Shown here piece by piece: positions 45,869 to 58,700 of a stretch of 64,000 nucleotides of DNA; the stretch's first letter is position 1, and the number at the start of each line of letters is the position of its first letter. The notes under the pieces were generated by a model that was not told where the DNA came from, did not search any database, and saw only the letters and a list, made by a program, of their open reading frames with translations. A program made the translations under genes and the position numbers. The stretch is taken from positions 6,126,023 to 6,190,022 of the forward strand of contig OX442415.1 in NCBI GenBank assembly GCA_949361645.1, in the 5' to 3' direction. The DNA is from Spongilla lacustris (taxonomy: Eukaryota; Porifera; Demospongiae; Spongillida; Spongillidae).

Positions 45869-46736
45869 GTGATGCACACTAACTGTAAATAGAATATATT
45901 ACCTCAGACAAAAGGACCATTATGATTGATGACAACCATTATTGTCCTGCTATACTCACATGGATGGCAGATAGTAAGTGACCCACACGGCCACACCCCC
46001 ATAGTATGGATACCGTAGTGCTATATAATGAATGCAAGCCCTTATACCAAGCTCATACAAAGCACAGAAGATAATTTAATAAACTTACAGCCCAATGTAG
46101 TGATCAAACAAGTTTCGTGTTTACGTATACACATCATCCCTTCATTAGAACTGCCGCTTACTAAGGTCTTATGACAAGGACAAGAAACCTCAGTTGCTTA
46201 TTACCAAATTTTTTAATTTGGAGCCAAACTTACAGCTCCGATGCATGTACATATATGTATATGCTGCTTCTCTGTTTTTTTTTCTTCTTTTTTATCTTCA
46301 GTTCTTTTTTAAGCTATAGCCAGAGATCTATATATTATCTCTGCTATAGCGATACCCCAATTAATATTTTGGCGCCAATTATTACATTTTATTTGCTTTT
46401 AGCAGCCGCCACGCGCGAGGTAAGAATATATTGGGTGATGTATCGCGCACCAGGCCTTCCGTTGTCATATTATATATTGTGCTGTTTGTGGCGCATGTGT
46501 GTCAAAAAGATGACATGTATAGTGCTAGTCTCGCGCAGTTCAGTGGCGTAGGAACGTACTAGTAAGCCGCCTTCTTTTTCCCCCAGCGAAATAGCCTGTG
46601 GAAAATCGAAGACATGCCTGGGAAGGTGTGGAAGGGTGCGGAAGTATTTGTAAAAGTATGGTAGTTGGCTTATGAAACCTCATGGTCACACGTGGTTGTT
46701 TTTAAAAATAAAGGCCGGTACATTGACGCTGATTAC

Positions 46737-46757
46737 TAGTTGGGGCACGCCCGACTA
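46737..46757. mobile_element. 21-bp palindromic insertion with 9-bp target duplication
   Basis: It starts TAGTTGGGGC and ends GCCCGACTA, the termini of the 56-bp element at 35312-35367. GCTGATTAC flanks both sides exactly (46728-46736, 46758-46766). It looks like a deletion remnant or minimal form of that family. Confidence 0.85.
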
Positions 46758-47277
46758 GCTGATTACTGCCAAAGTTATACGCTTCAGGAAAGCCATGTTG
46801 TTTTGAAAGAACACTTTCGGTACCAGATTAACGAGTGGATAATTTACAGACACTATAAATAATACTCCGTTCACACGACAAAATCTTTGTAGAGAACATT
46901 GCACTCTTTGAATGTGCCCATTACATTAATTATAGCACATTAACTGCGTCAGGTCTAAAGAAAACTACAACACTTGAAGACAACGAGACTGATCATAGAA
47001 GAGGAAATAAATCTTCATGTGTATAAAAGTAAGTTTTATTTTTCATTTAGGTAAATGTGTTGTTACTTTGATTCATTCCATTTTTATGAAGAAGATACTC
47101 ATAGTAGTATCAATCATTTTGTAGAGAATCAGTATTGCAACAAACCTTTCAAACAGATCATTTAGGCAATAGCTGATTTTATATTGTCCTCAGTAGACAC
47201 ATGTTTCCTTGGGTACTGTTTATGCTTACCACAGATATTAATTGTGTTTCTGCTAGATGTTTTTACTATCCTTAACC

Positions 47278-47309
<32 letters not shown>
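47278..47309. repeat. (AAT)n microsatellite
   Basis: About ten ATA/AAT units. Confidence 0.9.
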
Positions 47310-48619
47310 TTCATAACTGTGATGAACTTTCCTAGATATACAGTTTACTTTGGCTATACTGCAGCAATGTCTAGAAATGACGTTGCAAAAATATGTATAT
47401 GTGGTACTACATTGAAAATTGTGCGCTCTACATGTAGTAACCTGCTATCCATCAGACAAGTCATCAGCATACTTGATATATATGCTTGCATGGGTCTTAC
47501 TAATGCAGATACATGTATGCCCAGCTTAGGGGTATGAGGGAGCACTGTAGGGTACCCGAAAGACCCACACTATAAACATGGCACGTTTTCCATGCATTTA
47601 ATCAAACAGTGTTATAGATGGGCTTGTACAAGTACTATAAGCCTGGAATAAATGGTAGTGATTCATTAATTCTGTAATTACTGGTAATGACTTGTCTAAA
47701 AATTTTGGTCAGGCGAGACCCAAAAATATTCTGTATTACATGTGCTGTTATATTTGTATAGTACATGATGTACTGCATTGTTATTATATTACACTAGCAT
47801 ATATTGTTTACTGTTATTATTCCCACTAATTAGAGTTGACACTGATGAATAGACAAATGGATTATTCACCAACAAAGGTAAGTATTTCCATGCACATCAC
47901 TATGCACTGCAACATTTATAAAATGAACATGGAACTAGTTATAAAAGATCAAAAATTTAAAATGTCTTACATTTCAATGCTTTTAAAATAGAAGTTTATT
48001 ACCTTCTGTGGTTGATTTGTTCTGTTCACTGTTGAATGTGCACAGTGCAGAGCTGGGGAAGTTTAAGTGATCCTTAGTGTTATCACCATCACAACACAGT
48101 GTAGATCTTTCTGGTGAAATTATTTAATGATTTTTTTAAAATCAGGAATGAAGATAATATCCTGTGGCAATTTTTTTCCTCATACGAATTCATTTTATGT
48201 ACTGCTTATTGTGTATATTGTCTATTTGAGCCCGTGTGCACAGGTGTGCATACTGTACGTACAGTGTGTACAGGTGTGCACACTTTATTTATACCTTCAT
48301 ATCTTTAACAGTTGTGGGATTCCTGTAGCAAATTTTACATCATTTTAAAGATGGGTCTTTGCAGAATGTAAGGAAACACAGAACATAAAAAAATGTACTT
48401 AAACTCATACACACTGTAGTTTTTTTTGGCCAGAAAAGCAATCAAAAATTCGTACGCACTGTGACATTTAGAAACAAATATGGAAGGTACAGTGAGTCTG
48501 TAGTTCAACGGGAGAAGCCAGAGATCTTAGGACCCGACCAGTGTCCACTTGCACTTGGTTACCAAATGGCATGTTAACGAATTCAATTAGCCCACTGTTG
48601 GTGCTAAAAATGCAGCGCT

Positions 48620-48905
48620 GACTCAAGAACGTGGGGCGACAGTCAGCTAGGGCTGCAAACAGGTTTTTTTTAAACTATAGGACGTGGCAGGGCAGTCAGT
48701 TAGGAACTGCAAACAGGTTCACAAGCTGTATGACGTTGCAGGGACAGTTAGCTAGGGACTGCAAGCAGGTTAAAAAACTATAGGACTTGGCAGGGCATAA
48801 GCTAGTATAGTGCACACAGGTTCACAAGCTGTAGAATGTGGCAGGGCAGTCAGCCAGGGACTGCAAACAGGTATACAAACAGCAATAGGACATGGCAGGT
48901 CATAA
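48620..48905. repeat. Tandem repeat of about 52 bp
   Basis: About five units of ACAGGTTCACAAGCTGTA, then GGACGTGGCAGGGCAGTCAG and CTAGGGACTGCAA, with variation. Alternate units resemble each other most (AAACTATAGGA against CACAAGCTGTA), suggesting a dimeric unit. Confidence 0.85.
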
Positions 48906-49656
48906 ATAGGAGCCATTGAGAGGACAGAGCAAGCAGTTCTTTTTGTCATGTACATGTGGTAAGTATTTGCTGTTTGATGACAATGAAAGGCCAGCTAGCA
49001 CGTGCAAAGAAAAGGAGTCTCATTCAGTGTTTCAATGGGGGAATACTGCATCTTCAAGGGCTATATTATGTACATGTTTTACCATTCATAATACTAACAA
49101 TTAATGTCTGTAACCATGCTGCCATGTGTGGTATTAAAGTGTCAAACCCAACAGAAAAAAATTAAAAAGAACTTATTAGATTAATATCATATACAGTACT
49201 TACTGTCCTCTATCAGGAATATACATGTGTGTATTTCAAGTACACAAAATACATTATGGGTTTGGTGCATTTTACAGTGTGCACACCTGTACACAATTTA
49301 AAAAGCCAGGCCCCAGACACTGCTAGTGAAATACATGGAATTTCCTTACATTGCATTGGAATAGTAAATCTTATGTATGAACTTACTACCAACTTTTCAT
49401 TTGCAGTCCACTAACTTTGACATGTGCCTTTTAGTGACAAAAATTTTAATAAAAGCTGCTCCATTATCATAGCATAAGCAGTATATTTCAGGACCAGAAT
49501 TCTACTACACATCAGTGCATAACTGGGGAATAACATACATCAATTTCACAGTCACTGAGTTTAATGTGGGGTAGTAATGATTCAAGATTCAAATTGTAAA
49601 TAAGGTAAAGTATGCATGTGTGTGCACTCTGAAGCAAGAAGACAATATGTACATGT

Positions 49657-49753
49657 ATGTATGTGAAATTATGCATTTTTACATTACATCATGCACAGAT
49701 AAAATGGATAGCTGTGCTCTACTTGATGTTGTGTCTACACCTCTCAATTACAA
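49657..49753 (+). CDS. Receptor exon 1: signal peptide
   Basis: 32 codons and one base. The first residues MYVKLCIFTLHHAQ precede a hydrophobic core. A possible acceptor CAG at 49697-49699 leaves open that the ATG lies in an upstream exon. Donor gtaagt, phase 1. Confidence 0.6.
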
Positions 49754-52700
49754 GTAAGTACAATCATTTTAGTGCTTATTTGACATACATGTACATGTAG
49801 CAATGCATTTGTTCCTTTTTCAGCATGAATAAAAATTTCATGCCATTTTGATTTTGTGTCAAACCAATCATATATTGCTCCAAATGCGCACACATATTGT
49901 TATCGTAATCTATGTATCATATTTAACATCTTCAGGTACTACTGTAGTCCTTATGCCACTACAGAACTACACAGTATTTGAGAACAATGCTTCAGCTGTT
50001 TTCTACTGTTCTGGAGATGGCTATGCAGTTGGCTGGTATTTGAATGGAAGTGCTTATAATGCAGTACATGTACAAATGGGAATACGAGTTGTCCCCAATC
50101 CACCCACTACTGTGGTCTCATCTATTCTCTACATCCCATCTAATCCTATCAACAACAACACACAAGTGTTCTGTAAAGTGATAGATGCCACTTTCACCAA
50201 TATACAGACCAGTGAACCAGCTAATCTGGCTATTCAAGGTGAGCATAACTCCATAAAAATTACATTGTATGCTGCATGTGTAAGTTTTAGATAATAAGGT
50301 TCCAGGCATCCATAATTTCGTAGCATCCTGAGCATAACAATAAATTTTAGAAAAATTTAAGTCCCTTATTTAGCAACGTAAAATGTACCTACTACAGAAG
50401 TGCATAGAACTATTTTTAAAAAAATTCATACCATCATTCATCCCTTGTTCCCTTCCTTTTTACACCACCATAGCCTTCACATCCTATATACCACCAACTT
50501 TCTCAGAGAGAATGTTTTTTATATCTTGTTTCTGTGTTTTTTTTTTTTTTTACATTGGGTTGCCAAGTCAATTATATAACCAGGTACCAGTATGAGATTG
50601 TGTACAAGTCTGCCCTCTAGTACAGGCAAGTGCATTCATCAGAACCTTTCCTTTTATGTACATTTATCTAACTCAGAAATGTGTAGACAATAGTTTGGGT
50701 GAGAGGCCATTAGTGGTAGAGAGAAAAGGATCAGTCATTTATACCAGCTGTGCAGAAGTACCCACCAAAATGCTATGCATACCCATGTCCAGCTGTAGCA
50801 ACACTGAACATGTCACTGCCTAACAACATCATGTGGAAGCAAACAACATCAAACTTATAAAGACCTGGGGTTACCTTCGTTGTCATTTGATTCAATTGCC
50901 ATTGAGGATAGGTCCCCCATATATATACCTGCTTCTCAGACATATACATGTATGTTCTGTGTAATGCGTACAGAATTTTTTTAAATATTATGTACTGATA
51001 ACAGAACGAGTGACTATTATGAATTCTTTGAGGCATTGTGCATATATTAAGGGCTACTATATGTTGCTTTACATTGCCTGCATTAACATGTTCAGATAGT
51101 GTCTCTTTACTGTGATGTCGATTACCGAATAGGTCTTAGAATTTCTAACATATGGCATTTGGTTACCTAATATGTATATGACTAAAAATATATTTTGGTG
51201 CCTTTCAGTGGCTCATGTCGAGAGTTACGGCAGTAACTCTCATATAGGATTTGTGCCGTATCATGAATATCATTAAAAAAACGCTTCGCGCGTATAACTC
51301 ACGAACCGAGAAACGGATAGTGTAGCTGTTTATTGCTATTGATCCACAATAGAAAAGACGATCATTTTCATGTTTTGTTCGAGTCGCCAGACCGCTTACA
51401 TTAAGAGAACAAAAAAGGTCGTAGTTCTCGTTCCCAGTCCGTAATTTGTCCATAGTCGTCGTTGTCGTCTTTATGGGTGAGTATAACTCGAGATAGGAAA
51501 GGTTTTAAAGAGCGCCAGTTACACCAAAAATCGTAGAAAAATCCTACCGACTGCCCCTTGATGTCAGATATACATGTTTGGTATAAAGCAATAATTACGT
51601 CCGAGTACCGTTAGGAACAGTTTTAGAGAGTGCCAATTACGCCAATACCTACCGACTGCCCCTTGATGTCAGATATACTAATACATGTAACTGTTTGGCA
51701 TAAAGCGTCCGAGTACCAAACACAAGCGTTCCCATGACAATACCCATACGTATAATTAGAATTTTTATGGTATTGCTTAACTAGCTTTAGCGCTGTCACG
51801 TCTAAATACCTTCACGGGAACGAAAGAGGAGAGCTAAGCAACGAGAGGAATACCTCCAAAATCAAAAAAGACGACGAGTTAGAGTTCTCCCGAATTCGGT
51901 ACGATGCTGATGCGGAACAAAGGCGGGCGTCTGCTCGTGCCATGTACAGAGCAAATCTGGAGCTTCTAAGAGGTGGCGACAGGAAAAGAATTCTGTTGCA
52001 GTGCAAGTTTCTATTGTAAGAGGCGGCGTTATGAACTGAACTCAGACGAGAAACGAGCTTCTTAGAGGGAAAGCTTGGCGCGCGAGTTTGGAACTAGAAC
52101 AGCAGCAAATGTAACATAGTTGTAAACATTGTGTTGCTAGGCAATAAACATGGGAATTACAACGGCTAGATTTTATCATACAATCGTATTTACTTCAAGT
52201 ACATGTATGTACGGGTTGCAAAGTACATGTACACCTATATACTAGTAGTCATTTATAAAAAAAAGAATGAAACAAGATATAAAAACATTCTCTCTGAGAA
52301 AGTTAGTGGTATATAGGATTTGAAGGCAATGGTGGTGTAAAAAGGAAGAGAACAAGGGATCAACGATGATACGAAATTTTTTTACGTCCTATATTTAGCA
52401 ACGAAAAATCGGAGTACGTACTACAAATATGCTAAATATAGGACTGTTAAAAAAATTTCGTATCATCGTTGATCCCTTGTTCCCTTCCTTTTTACACCAC
52501 CATTGCCTTCAAATCCTATATACCACTAACTTTCTCAGAGAGAATGTTTTTATATCTTGTACAATACCTATCTTTGGTATTCAAAACTCTCCTCCTGAAG
52601 AAACCTGGTGTGACGAGATAGCATGGCAGCAACTTAATAGCAGCAACTTAATAGCAGCAGGTTTACGAGTATAGAACTGACTAACACTGTAGAAATGTAG

Positions 52701-55700
52701 ACTATATATGCACAAGCAGTCTGTCACCTGATTCCATGGGTTAAATGCGCAAGCGCGTACTCTTTACACCTGGCATCTTTCTGATTGAATCATTTTAAAT
52801 CACCCCCAGCCTGGTCTTTTGATTCACCCATTCACTTGTCAAATCCAGGATATGAACACTAGAATGCACTTTGTTGAAAGTTGTAACTGTGTATAAAACT
52901 CACAAAATCTGAACAATCAGAAAGTGCATGACTTTAAAGATACATTGTAGCTAAATTTTCTCTAAGAGAGTGCAGATCAATGTAATTTTGAACTTTCGCA
53001 AAACACCATACTGACACTAAAATGTATTGCATGTGCAATTACATTTACATGTACAGTGTACATGTGATGTATGACTGTAAACTCGATTAAAAAAAAGCTG
53101 GTGCAAAATCTTGAAGAGCCAACTATATTCTTTCCCCCTTCATGTAGGTCTCCTTGATGCTCCATACAACTTCTCAGTGGCCATGTCCAATACCTCCTTC
53201 ATACTGTCCTGGGGTGCTCCCTTCTCGCTCAATGTCACTGGCTACTCTGCTGATATATTCAATTACACCATGTGTACAAATAACACCATGTATGGATGTA
53301 AGACCATCCCCAGTGATCCAGACTGTACCTTCCCAAGGACATGTACTTCATCAGTTGATTTCACTGACCCTTCACTAAACAAGACCACCATGGCTAATGG
53401 TGATCATATTCTGTTCAAAATTGCTGCGATCAATGGAGCTGGGATGGGAAATATGACTGAATATATTTATCCTATACATGACCAAGGTAAGCACAACCTC
53501 TATATCAGCAGTAAACAGTAACAATTACACAGCATTGCAAGTCTCCTGGGCATGTACCACAGATCATCTGTATACATTGCATTGTTTGGGCAAAGGTGTT
53601 AAAGACCTACGAACTTATAGCACAGTGCAGGTACCAATACCTAATACACAGTGTTCATATACCTCTACTGTAAGAGCACCAGAAGGTCCTAATTAAATAA
53701 GCTTTCGAAACTTCAGCCCAAGCATAACTATAAGGACTTATGCAACTTATGAAACATAACTAAAAAGAAAAATGGTGGATTTTAGAACAGTGGAATGCAA
53801 TTTTTTTTTTCATTTAGTTTATACCCAGGACATCAGGCATTAAAATCTTATTTCTAGGTAATTATCTCTGACCGCAATTCCACATGCAGCATCTTTTTGA
53901 GGTCATTTGTGCCTTTAAACACATTTTCTATTTACATGTACACCATAAGCTCCTTTGCTCCTTTATAGTCTATCTGGACAAGCATGATTCACGTTCCACA
54001 GGGGTAACATGCATAAAATAACATGCATGTATGGAGCATGATCAGTTAAGTACATGTACAGGCTGATGTTGGCATCAGATGATAATGCCACATAGTGAAG
54101 GACTTGTGTGTAGTCATTATATCTAGATGGCAGCAAATGTGTGTTACCCTTAGGGAACAAACTTGTAATGCGTGATCATTTAAACATTAAATGCTCCTTT
54201 AGGGTAATTGATACTAGGGTTGTTTGTAATACACTGTACACCATGTAGGTCTACATGATATTAGGGGAATGGTTTTCATCACTATACTCATATACATGTA
54301 CTGTACATGTATGACATGTATGTGTAACACCTTTTCTGTTCATTAAAGTATTGATGTTACACAAACTGGCTTTCATAGCATACATGTACATGTATGTCAG
54401 TTTTGTCGGTATATCCCATATGGATGCATATTGTTTGATCACTTTGCCTCATGTGATCTTATTTGTTTTTTTTATTAACTCTTTTGCTATACTCTACATA
54501 TGAGCAGATCTTTCTTTTCCTATGCTGGAGTGTTGACGTTTAGGAAAGCTTGTACTTGTAGATGGTTCCACTGCTATAGCTAGCTCACTGTAAATAAATT
54601 GGTTGCTAGGTCAAACCAAAGTTGGTTTACACTGTGTAGTCAACACATGAAACCAAATTTTGTTTGACATAGCAACCAAATTAATGCCCATGTCCATACA
54701 CAGTAGTGTTGGTTTGACCTAGAAACCAGTACAGTGTATAAAATGACAGGTGGAATGTGTTGCTCATGTAAGGGCACTAAAGTGACATTTTTGTGCCTGT
54801 GTTATAGTTATAGCAAACCACCCTTGTAAGCTTTGTCTACCCTCGAAGCATGGTCACTGTTATAATCAGGGAGGTCCTGTTCACACTCCACTCTAAAGTT
54901 GCACAGTGCAGTTGATTCTCCATCAGTTAGTTTGCCACTTGTCTCCAAAATAGTTTATCATCTAGAGCTGTAAAAGTATGTGGTCACCTCTCAAGTCTAC
55001 ACTCAATCTGCTACCAAGTCAGCCACTACTACACCTTCCTTCAATATTGTTATGCACAGCATTTGTTGTGACTGCAGCTTCCTATAATGTAGCGACTTGA
55101 ATAATACCTACATGTACATGTATTGCTGTGCCTTCCACTGATCTTGATTTATGGGCCTATTAACATAAAGGCCTTGATATATTATGGTCCATGGACATGG
55201 GCCTAGATAAAAGTACTTCTCCCATCTTACAAACTTGTATAGTTTTGGGATGCCCTGACCTTATTGCCTCTACAATATGGCTACTTATCCCTGCATGCTA
55301 GACGTGTATTTCCTGGTGTTATATCACCATTGCGACTACTTAAAGAATTTGTTTTGGGCACCTTTTGTCAAATTGTGTCTGAGTCTCACACTTTGTCACA
55401 TACATATAGGTCCAGGTGCTCCTATAATTGTGTTTTGTCTCTGCTTGGGTTTTGCAATTTGTTCCACATAGCCAGGTTGGTCACTCAACTGCAACGTATC
55501 CTGAATGCCATGCAGCGCAATAATTTTGTCGATACTTTTGATACTACTTGGAAGGAAGCTAATATGAGGCTGCGAAGAGGAGGATTGGGGCTTTGCTCAC
55601 TGGCTGATCACCTTTCAGCAGCCTATATAGCATCCTTTTGCACACTTGGAAAAATAAAATCTACACCACATTTGGACAAAGCCACATACATGTAATAGTT

Positions 55701-58700
55701 GTAGAGATTTCATTCACTCCTCAGCATACTGCATACAACCTGACCAGCCAGGAATCGCTGCCTCCATAAAACTTTTGGTTATGCCAATGTGCACCTAAAA
55801 CCCTTCAAAACCACCACGACAGGGTAAAACTAACGTGTTAAAGAGCTCGCAGTGGTCGACCCTAAACTGTTGAACAATACCACACATATTTGTGTTCTGG
55901 GTTCAAATAATAAAATTAAATGTATGTAGTAATGCTATTTTATATTTATGTCTCTAACTCATGTAATGTACAAGTAAAATAAAAATTTCATTTGCCTTCT
56001 TTGCACTCCATATAATGGATGCATATTCCATATTGTACATAGATTCAAGGGTCCAATTGTCACCAAGTACAACTGAAACAGTGAGAAGTACTGTATCTAC
56101 TATATCATATACCAACAATTCCAAAAGTGACCTTTCGATTGGTTAGTAACTTGCTATTGTTGTGATCTCATTTATCCCTGTGTATTGAAATTATATTTAG
56201 GTGCAGTAAGTATTGGACTCATCTGTGGAGCTTTAGTTATAGTTTTTGTAATCATAACAAGTACAGTTATAATAGTAGCCATAAGATGGTCTTTTGTGAA
56301 GAGAAATGCACGTAAGTTAATTAAGAAGCATTTTAAATATTGTTTCGACATGAAATTCATTTCAGATTTTGAACACAATGAACTAATACCTGTACATGCA
56401 GACAGCTCACATGCAGAGTAAGTTATTATTGCAGTGTAGTTAAAATCCATAATATTGTATATGTCAATCAAATAGTGGGTGCAATTATTACAGCACACGA
56501 CAAACACAAGTGGAGTAAGTTATTCGCAATGTCAATTGCTTATGTTTAAAACATGTGTGTTATTATATTACAGAGATCCCTATTTCATTCCAGTGAGTGA
56601 TTTTAGACCAACAACTTCGCAAGATCCTGATAAGTCCTGTATTGAATCTGGAATACAACACCAGTCAAATCAAGATCAATTACAATGCAAGGTTAAAATG
56701 TGCATGCATAATGCCTTATAGATTTGATTATACATGTACATGTAGACAACCTTTCTATATTATACTTCAGTATAAGATGATGGTTAAGAGTCCATTCATT
56801 GAATTAAGCAAAGGCGTATTTCTCACAGTTTATTCTTTGCCTGTACATGTACATGTGGTACTGCTAGTTTTTAAAATGGGCTGCATTACTTAAAACATAC
56901 CCAAAATTCCTTGTACTTTTGTATACTTTGCATTAATAGTAAATAAAATGTTATGCTCACTAGGGAGTATCAAGTTATGCAGATGTTCTTTGTGTACGAG
57001 TCGATCTCATTTCAATTTCTGCTCCCAAACAAGAGGTTACATATAGTGAAGTTCGAAATACTGAAGCAGTAAGTTCTCATACATGCAATCTGTGATTGTA
57101 GATTATTGCAATTGACCACCAGAATGTATGTGAGGTACTGATTAACCCTATGAAGGTTGGTTGCAAATTAACCCTATGAAGACTGGTTGCAAATTAACCC
57201 TGGTTGGTTGCAAATTTGGACGTTGGAACCAGCTGCTTTCAACCTTTAAGTGTCTTTCCAGTTAGTTAATCCCAGGATTGGTGGTTCACGTATTTGCTGC
57301 CACTGAAGGTAGATTAAATAGTGTGTGCCACTAGTTGAGGAGACTACCATTCTATGTACTTGTAAATATCCATTCAGTCAAAGTCTTGCGCCCCTCACTC
57401 AACCTATGCCAAACTGATTCACATTAGTTGCTTCTTTGCACACATTTAGCCATCCTGAATCGCTTAATAATTCCAGGGCCTAGTTCTATCAGCCAACAGA
57501 AAACTTTCAATGAATACAGGTACTAGTACAAGTTAGTTAATCCCAGGATTGGTGGTTTTACAAGGTTGTAGCACCATAATTTTTAGGCTAGAGAAATGCT
57601 TTTTAATGCCTGCATGCAGTTCATAGGATGTATATCCGTTTTCTGATACCATGGGGCAATTTATAAGGCATTATTACCTCAGGTTATTTATGTAGTTATC
57701 AAATGTTCAGTTATACATGTAGCTCTATGCAAGTACTTCTTTTGCCCATACATACAATGTAGCCCTTTACATGTACATAACTTAGTAATAAAGGGCCTGA
57801 GAAGTCTGTGTGCTAGCTTGCTTAAATTATTATCTATTGCACACAATATTATCTTATTGCACACAACTACTTGTATAAACAATTTTGATGTATATGTATT
57901 CTAAGCAGCCTACCATATCCATTCATCTGTCATACTACATACATGTAGGCACCAAGTGTTCCAGTTGCACAACCATCAGAGCAGATCAGCTCCACTCCAC
58001 CACCTAAATATGAAAATGTAGTGCGCCCAGCAGAGTCAAACAAGCTTGAACAAACAGAGCCACCAAAGCACATGAATGAGGTGAATGTGAATGTCCAGCA
58101 GTTGGTCTGTTAAAGTGATGTTTGCAACACATATGTATATCTGAGTAACTGCCATCATTTATTTTATATGCTAGTGCAATCCACAATAAACTGTTGTGAA
58201 TAAGAAACTTCAGCAGCATTCATCCTCCCCTTTCCCTCTCTCCTCTCTCCCCAACCAGGTTCACTCTTACTCTCAGAGGTGGGAGGGGTGTCTAATAGGC
58301 ATATTCATATCCCTCACATGACAAAACAAGTGTGCATGTAGATTAATTGTTGGTTATAAAAATCTTGTGAATATAATTGACATGCATTCCCCTGCTAACA
58401 AAGAATTATAACCTAACAGCATTATAGATACATCAGTGTTATAACTTTTGTAAATTCCTCACTTCATTGCATCGGAGACGTGTAATACTGATGTATGAAT
58501 AAATAAAATACATTAACTACAAAGTTATGTTTAGGAACTACATTTATCACCCTCCTTCATTTGAAGCAAATAATTAAAATTCAAAGCTCAGTTGACCAAG
58601 TTAGTAGCCATGAACTCAATATAACTATTCAGTACTTTTTATTTCCACTGCTTGAAATCTTGTTTATGTAAATGTATCTCCAGGTGGAGGATAGGGTGAA

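Larger units (their letters stand above)
44611..49629. other. Intergenic region upstream of the receptor gene
   Basis: About 5 kb without a supported gene. It holds microsatellites, a 52-bp tandem array and a tiny palindromic insertion, listed separately. Short potential exons ending in gtaagt (for example ATG AAT AGA CAA ATG near 47843-47878) cannot be linked to a protein. Non-coding first exons of the receptor gene could lie here. Confidence 0.4.

Noticed and set aside
46171..46551. 126-codon hydrophobic plus frame
   Set aside because: Driven by T-rich sequence (TTTTTTCTTCTTTTTT); no domain, splice partner or conserved motif visible.
51220..51440. Hammerhead-like ribozyme in the hairpin repeat
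   Set aside because: The CTGATGA and GAAA core elements in the required order are absent.
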